From Adiantum capillus-veneris (Eukaryota > Streptophyta > Polypodiopsida > Polypodiales > Pteridaceae): a stretch of 64,000 nt of DNA. The notes below the pieces were generated by a model. That model made no database searches and was not told where the DNA came from. It was given only the letters and a program-made list of their open reading frames with translations. The translations under genes and the position numbers were made by a program. Shown here piece by piece: positions 59,481 to 64,000 of this stretch (the stretch's first letter is position 1; each line of letters opens with the position of its first letter). The stretch lies in assembly GCA_014529385.2 (NCBI GenBank), contig CM043953.1, forward strand, positions 92,432,842 through 92,496,841, in the 5' to 3' direction.

Positions 59481-59535
<55 letters not shown>
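59481..59535. repeat. (CT)n microsatellite
   Basis: CT dinucleotides with two single-base interruptions, in the same place relative to the CACTA-type gene as the CT runs near 15 kb. Confidence 0.9.
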
Positions 59536-59536
<1 letters not shown>

Positions 59537-59603
59537 ACTTGTCCATGTTTTCTTCTCCATTCATTCAATATTAAGATTAAATGTTCGTGTATTTAATGCA
59601 GGT

Positions 59604-60918
59604 ATGGATGATGATGAGTTTCTTTCTCCCAGCAGAGATAGTGGTACGTGGAGTGTCATCGGTCTGGAGCACCATCACCCGTTCCTACTCCTTTAGCGTC
59701 TCCCTCTGTTTCAAAGCATTCAGCACGCTCTGAAGCTTCGATGAGACGATCTTTACACTCGTCTAGGCACCTGCGCTCTAGTGGTGGCGTCGGTAGTTGT
59801 TGTGGGGATGCCGCCACCGATGTCTTGACACCGCTTCATGTTCAACGAGGCTATTTACCCTCCCCTCTTTTCCCTCCCCACACCAACCATGGCATCACCA
59901 TCTACACCAGGTTTTGCGTGGTTGACGGTCGTTCCTAGCAGCTACACACCACTAGCTAATCCTCCAGTAGTGACTCCAGTTGACACCCCTCCAGTAGTGA
60001 CTCCAGTTGACACTCCTTGCTTCGGAGCCCAGACTCCAATGGAGACACTTGACACCCATACCCCCATCGACAAGCCGCTAGAGACCCCTGTCGGATACCC
60101 AAGTTCAAGCGTCACCGGCGCGAGGGCTTGCCTTACTTCGCCGACTTCAGCGGGTGGCATCATCTTGGATGATGAAGGCAAGAAGGTGATCTCATGCATG
60201 TGTGGTCTTTGCTCTCAGGTGTTTAGACACTACATACCAAACACCTGGAGTGAAGTACCAAGTGATTTAAAAGACAGAGTCATTAGCATGCTGCATGACG
60301 AGTTTTCCGTTTCAACACGGGATGACCGCTTCAATGAAGACCTGATGAAGGTTCAAATGCGTGAATACTACAAGAACAAGTGTTACGAAGTGCAAAAAGT
60401 AATTAAGCATAGGTGGAACAGACCAGATTGGTTGGCCAAAGAAAATTGGAAGAATGTGAACAAAGCAGCACGCGAGAATCTCGACAAGTGGAAGCAATAA
60501 AAGGAAGCAGCTAGAGCATGAGTAGAGGCAGGGCACTTGCACCACTTGGGGAGCGGCGGGTGGGCATTATTTGAGGCCGATTTTGTAAGTGTTTCTGCAT
60601 TGCTCTTTAGGTTTGATAGTTTAGGGTTTAGGGGTTTTTAAATTCTAACATAATGGACTCTTTGTATGTTTTGAGAGTGGTCGATGATAGAACATGACCC
60701 CACACAGTACAAGCGCGAGTACACAGGCAGGAAGGGCTTAAATGCCTTGATTGACATTCTGAGTTCTCACGGCATCATGGTTAGTATTAGGGTTTACTCT
60801 TTTCTATTTGTTGTATTGTTTTATAAATTATATGTTTATACTTACAGAAAGCTGTCTTATTGTTTTTTTTGCAGAATCCGACAGATACGCCGCTTGGACG
60901 CGATGAGACGTCTGACTA
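59604..60918 (+). pseudogene. CACTA Transposase_24-like gene, longer but decayed
   Basis: ATG at 59604 (MDDDEFLSPSRD) shifts frame early. From 59838 a 220-codon frame holds a Pro/Thr-rich repeat (two copies of a PPVVTPVDTP unit), then the conserved region: CMCGLCSQVFRHYIPNTWSE, DEFSVSTRDDRFNEDL, WKNVNKAARENLDKWKQ. A TAA at 60498 stands where the 16-kb copy has CAA, and a TGA a few codons on (about 60520) where it has CGA. Introns match the first copy (donor GTAAGT near 60585; final exon from about 60874 ending DETSD then a stop). This family accompanies plant CACTA transposases. Confidence 0.75.
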
Positions 60919-61379
60919 AATGACATCAGTCTAGCCGTAGCTAGATAGCATTACTTTCCTTTTTTCATAGCATATGTATCATGAGATGACGTTTATACGT
61001 CTTTTTGAAAACCATGTATATTTTTTCAATAATGACAATGGTGTTGCAACTATTACATTTGCAAAGTGTAATAATCAAGTGATTTTTCCTATGATGTGTA
61101 CAATTGTCATTGATTTACTTTCATCGATTTACTTTTGTAAGTTTTGTATCTTTATTATGCAAACAATACTATGGATGATGAAGTTAATGGTTATATTGTC
61201 TTCTAATACTATGGATGATAGAGTTAATGGTTATATTGTCTTCTGGGTGACTACTTTGGGTCTATATCTAAACGTGGACCTTCTTTTAAATGTGAATCTG
61301 GGCTTACCTTGGATTCATTTAGGTTTACTCAATTAATGAAACATTCAATATGGTTGATGCAAGGCATTCAATGCCCTAC

Positions 61380-61645
61380 TACCAAAAACAAATCTCTCGG
61401 GCGTCGCTATGACTATCGTTATATAAGCTTTGCAACGTCACTATAAACGTCGCTATACGTGGCCTGTAAACGTCGCTATGATCGTCGCTATAGGAATCTC
61501 TATATAGTGACAGCTATAGCAACCGTTATAGAGACGTACTCGTATCAACGATGTTAGCGACGGTCTTAGCGACACCGAGGAGTATAAAAACCCAATGTAT
61601 TTCCATCACTAAGAGTGTCATAAGTGTACACAAATTCTTGTAGTC
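61380..61645. repeat. Right subterminal array of second CACTA relative
   Basis: GTCGCTAT-type motifs at about 61403-61480 turn to ATAGCGAC-type copies after about 61500, as in the first element but with many mutated motifs. Ends in ttcttgtagt. Confidence 0.8.
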
Positions 61646-61655
61646 TTACACAGAT

Positions 61656-62396
61656 ATGCAAGTCGAGGACGCAAATCAAGACCACCCAAAGTGGAGACTG
61701 AGCTGGTTGAACAAGAATCCAAGGTATTTGATTCTGTTCACAAGAGCACCTGCGGCCCTACAAAAGGATCCTACTTTCTGTCCTGTACCAAGAGTAAGGA
61801 CCTAGATAGCACATGAGGCACTAACAAAGACGCAGCCAACTTGGTTGAACTACCCCAGATTGCCTGCTCTAGCAAAGGGACCACCGATAGAAGAGTACAT
61901 GGTGAAAACCCTAACGGGCACCATGTCCTTCTTGAAAAGGCTACCAGATCTATCATGTGCAATGTTATACAAAATCTATCGAATGTTGCTCATTTGCATC
62001 AAAGTATTCCATGAGCCAGAGCAAGCAGGCGCCCCTTGGATGTCATTCCTTGAGGGTAACCAAGATTTATGCTCCGATCTCAGCGACCAATCTTTCAAAG
62101 AAGTCCTCTATGGCTTCTACGCCATATGTATGTTTTTACCTTCTCACAATATGTTGGCGTTTGAGGAAGCGTTCTACACAGGGTTCTTCACTTGGCCAAC
62201 GAAGATATTTGGGCCAGTGATCAGCAACTTGATATCACAATTTGTAGGCTACTCAGCGGTGGAAGTACAAAAAAGAGTCACTGTGCAATTCTTGCAAGCA
62301 CCGAATAAAGAGAGGAAGATCAGATACCAAAAGGCACTAAATGTGCTTAAAGACCACCTCGCCAGCCGTCAACCCAAAGACTACTTCGGCCCATAA
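61656..62396 (+). pseudogene. Unrecognised ORF just upstream of a polypurine tract and LTR
   Basis: ATG at 61656 opens a frame of about 246 codons with one internal TAG (61803). The 183 codons after it run clean to TAA at 62394, ending QPKDYFGP. Helix-rich, with Trp/Phe-rich stretches (AFYTGFFTWPTKIFGPV) and no zinc knuckle, protease or RT motif. It ends only about 25 bp before a polypurine tract and LTR-like start. It may therefore be the last or only ORF of a small retroelement, a gag/capsid-like protein, or a captured gene. No family recognised; a capsid role is a guess. Confidence 0.4.
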
Positions 62397-62422
62397 AGCT
62401 GTGTCAAGGGACGACACACGCA

Positions 62423-62435
62423 AGGAGGGGGGGAA
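62423..62435 (+). promoter_or_regulatory. Polypurine tract
   Basis: AGGAGGGGGGGAA directly before TGTTAGCAACAAGC, the usual plus-strand primer arrangement at a 3' LTR. Confidence 0.65.
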
Positions 62436-62791
62436 TGTTAGCAACAAGCTAACATGGATACCATTTTTCGGAGATCTTATTGTAAGAACACTTATAATTT
62501 TTGATAAATCGAGAATATTGTAACTCCTATTTTTTGGATAAACCTTGTAATTGATGAGCCGGGGCTACAAGCTTCCAAATGTATCAACTTGTCATTACCT
62601 ATCTTCCAAGTTATTAGTTTTGACCACCAAAAACCTTGGCTAAGGTATAAAAGCCAATTTTTGTAAGTTATTTGTAAGTTTTGGATAATGAAATACACGG
62701 CATGAGCTAACGGCGCTCACTTCTCTCCTTCTGGCGCTTACTACTCCCTCGCTGGTTGTCACATTGCAGTCATATCTGCTACATTGCAACC
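62436..62791 (+). mobile_element. LTR-like sequence, short, right end uncertain
   Basis: Starts TGTTAGCAACAAGCTAACA, itself a short inverted repeat, after the polypurine tract. TATA box (GTATAAAAG, 62645-62653) about 200 bp in. Possible CA end at about 62791 (gcaacca). No partner LTR found in the window. Confidence 0.5.
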
Positions 62792-62859
62792 ATAGGTGAG
62801 AGCTCTACGCATTGACGTAAACACATCACAGTATTTCATAGCTTTTGGTGTCTCATCAT

Positions 62860-64000
62860 AAGTACTAATTTACACTTCAGAATTAAAAAATAACCATAGG
62901 CGGGGTATTGGGGCATCATTGCTAAGCATTTAGGTGCATTCTATATCAAAAACAACTAGGTCAAAAATCCATTGCTGTTAATAATTGTGATTTTTCACTT
63001 GACCTAAAGTGGGATCTGAGACCATAAACGGCTATAAGCATGTTAACTTGTCATGCTTTTTGGTGTCCCGGACAATGCTAACTAGCACAATTTTGACATA
63101 TGCTAACTAGTACAATAACATGAGCTACATCTCCAAGATCTATGACATATGATATATCAATAGAAAGCTCTTGAAACAAGAAATCCAAATGTACAACCTC
63201 TGACAAAGTTTGATACGAATTGTAAAAATTTTACCGGACGCCCAACTTTTTTAAAACGTGCTAACTTGAAACTGCTAACTAGCACAAAAAGCGCGACACG
63301 TTAACATGCTTTCACCCAAACATGTGTGCTTAGGTCGTATAAACATGTCCTAGAAGTTTCGTTACATTTGGATGTCATTTGATGCTGTACTGATGTGATT
63401 TGTTTGCCGATGAGAGATTGGCTTTTGGTGATTTCAGCCACTTGATTCTAGCTTGAGTTAGATTCGTATTGTTTCTGGTTTTTCTGAGAGATTGACAACC
63501 TCTTGTAGCCTCTACGCACTAGTGGATTCAGTTTTGTCCCATGGATTGACAATTTAATCATGGTTCTCGCTAGAACTGCAATAAGATATGATAGTAAGGT
63601 TAGACACACGTCCCACACCCTCATATGACTGAGTTTCAAGGAAGAAGAGGTCCCCTTTTATAGGTGAAGGGAACCATCAAGGGCTACACAAGAAAGAGAA
63701 GAGCCAATGTGAACAGGAATTGGCAAAGTTTGAAATGAGTTGTCCCTGCATGATGTGGAAAGAGTGGGATCCACCATTTTGATCATATCTCCTCAACCAT
63801 GGCTCCAAATAAATAAATCTAGAGGCAAGAAAACTTAGCTCGTGAGCTACAACTCCCATTTTATATACTTTTTACAATTTCAATTGGAACCTTGTGAAAA
63901 AAATTCACTCAAATAGGGTATCTTTCTAGCAGCAAAAGTCTTATTGTGGTCCCCTTAGTTTAGACTTCCACTTGATTCCAAAGGACACCTCATGCAACAT
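62860..64000 (-). mobile_element. Probable minus-strand LTR running out of the window
   Basis: On the minus strand a TATA box (CTATAAAAGGGGACC, near 63651-63663) sits downstream of gttgtagctcacgagcta (near 63845). The latter motif also occurs in the gypsy LTRs at about 11430 and 29318. Repeated 'gctaactagcacaa' phrases lie at 63070-63290. No ORF seen. Ends not defined. Confidence 0.4.

Larger units (their letters stand above)
59560..61645 (+). mobile_element. Second CACTA relative, left end not found
   Basis: Shares with 14743-17220 the gene start (atgttcgtgt atttaatgca g), exon-intron layout, downstream region and right subterminal array (gcgtcgctatgac ... tagcgacggtcttagcgacacc). The right end, acaaattcttgtagt, is a decayed TIR. 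No CACTA left terminus or 3-bp duplication could be identified, so it is truncated or its left end has decayed. It retains about 600 bp of coding sequence missing from the first copy. Confidence 0.75.

Overview
This is a nuclear plant DNA window, very repeat-rich and gene-poor. Plant-type Ty3 and Ty1 LTR retrotransposons, CACTA transposons with spliced genes, and spliceosomal GT-AG introns all point to a large land-plant genome. I cannot fix the lineage from sequence alone. A fern, a gymnosperm or another large-genome plant would all fit.

Layout. (1) 1-13.9 kb and 30.4-35.8 kb are one satellite family with a higher-order unit of about 440 bp, built from subrepeats of about 50 bp around the core cttggacaagtggtggacctt-like motif, in + orientation. 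A 2.67 kb probable solo LTR (10500-13168) sits inside it with a 4-bp duplication. (2) 13.9-30.4 kb interrupts the satellite. It holds a complete, internally deleted CACTA transposon (14743-17220, TIRs and ACT duplication). It also holds a 5'-truncated Ty3/gypsy element of the Tat type, with an extra RNase H. That element is split by a structurally complete Ty1/copia element on the minus strand (21321-26939, AAAAG duplication, 1296-aa polyprotein). (3) 35.8-41.2 kb is the most interesting part. By reading frame, intron phase and splice sites it reads as one decayed multi-exon gene. In order it encodes a DGQH(S) ParB-like segment, a SET methyltransferase-like domain and an FCP1/HAD phosphatase-like domain. 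A second, more decayed FCP1-like copy lies at 46.9-47.6 kb. (4) 42.0-46.6 kb and 48.4-49.9 kb carry the same satellite in the opposite orientation, so the gene island is flanked by inverted satellite arrays. (5) 50.7-58.7 kb holds a degenerate DDE-transposase-like gene, a histone H3-like pseudogene, nested foldback repeats and unrecognised minus-strand genes. (6) 59.5-61.65 kb is a second, longer but decayed CACTA relative. (7) 61.65-62.8 kb is an unrecognised ORF with one stop, immediately followed by a polypurine tract and an LTR-like start. Another LTR-like sequence on the minus strand runs toward the window end.

Almost every gene here is a mobile-element gene or a broken copy. Only the copia polyprotein and one unrecognised minus-strand 272-aa ORF are long and uninterrupted. 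Many in-frame stops look like C-to-T changes. Where two CACTA copies can be compared directly, two of the stops do correspond to CAA and CGA in the sister copy.
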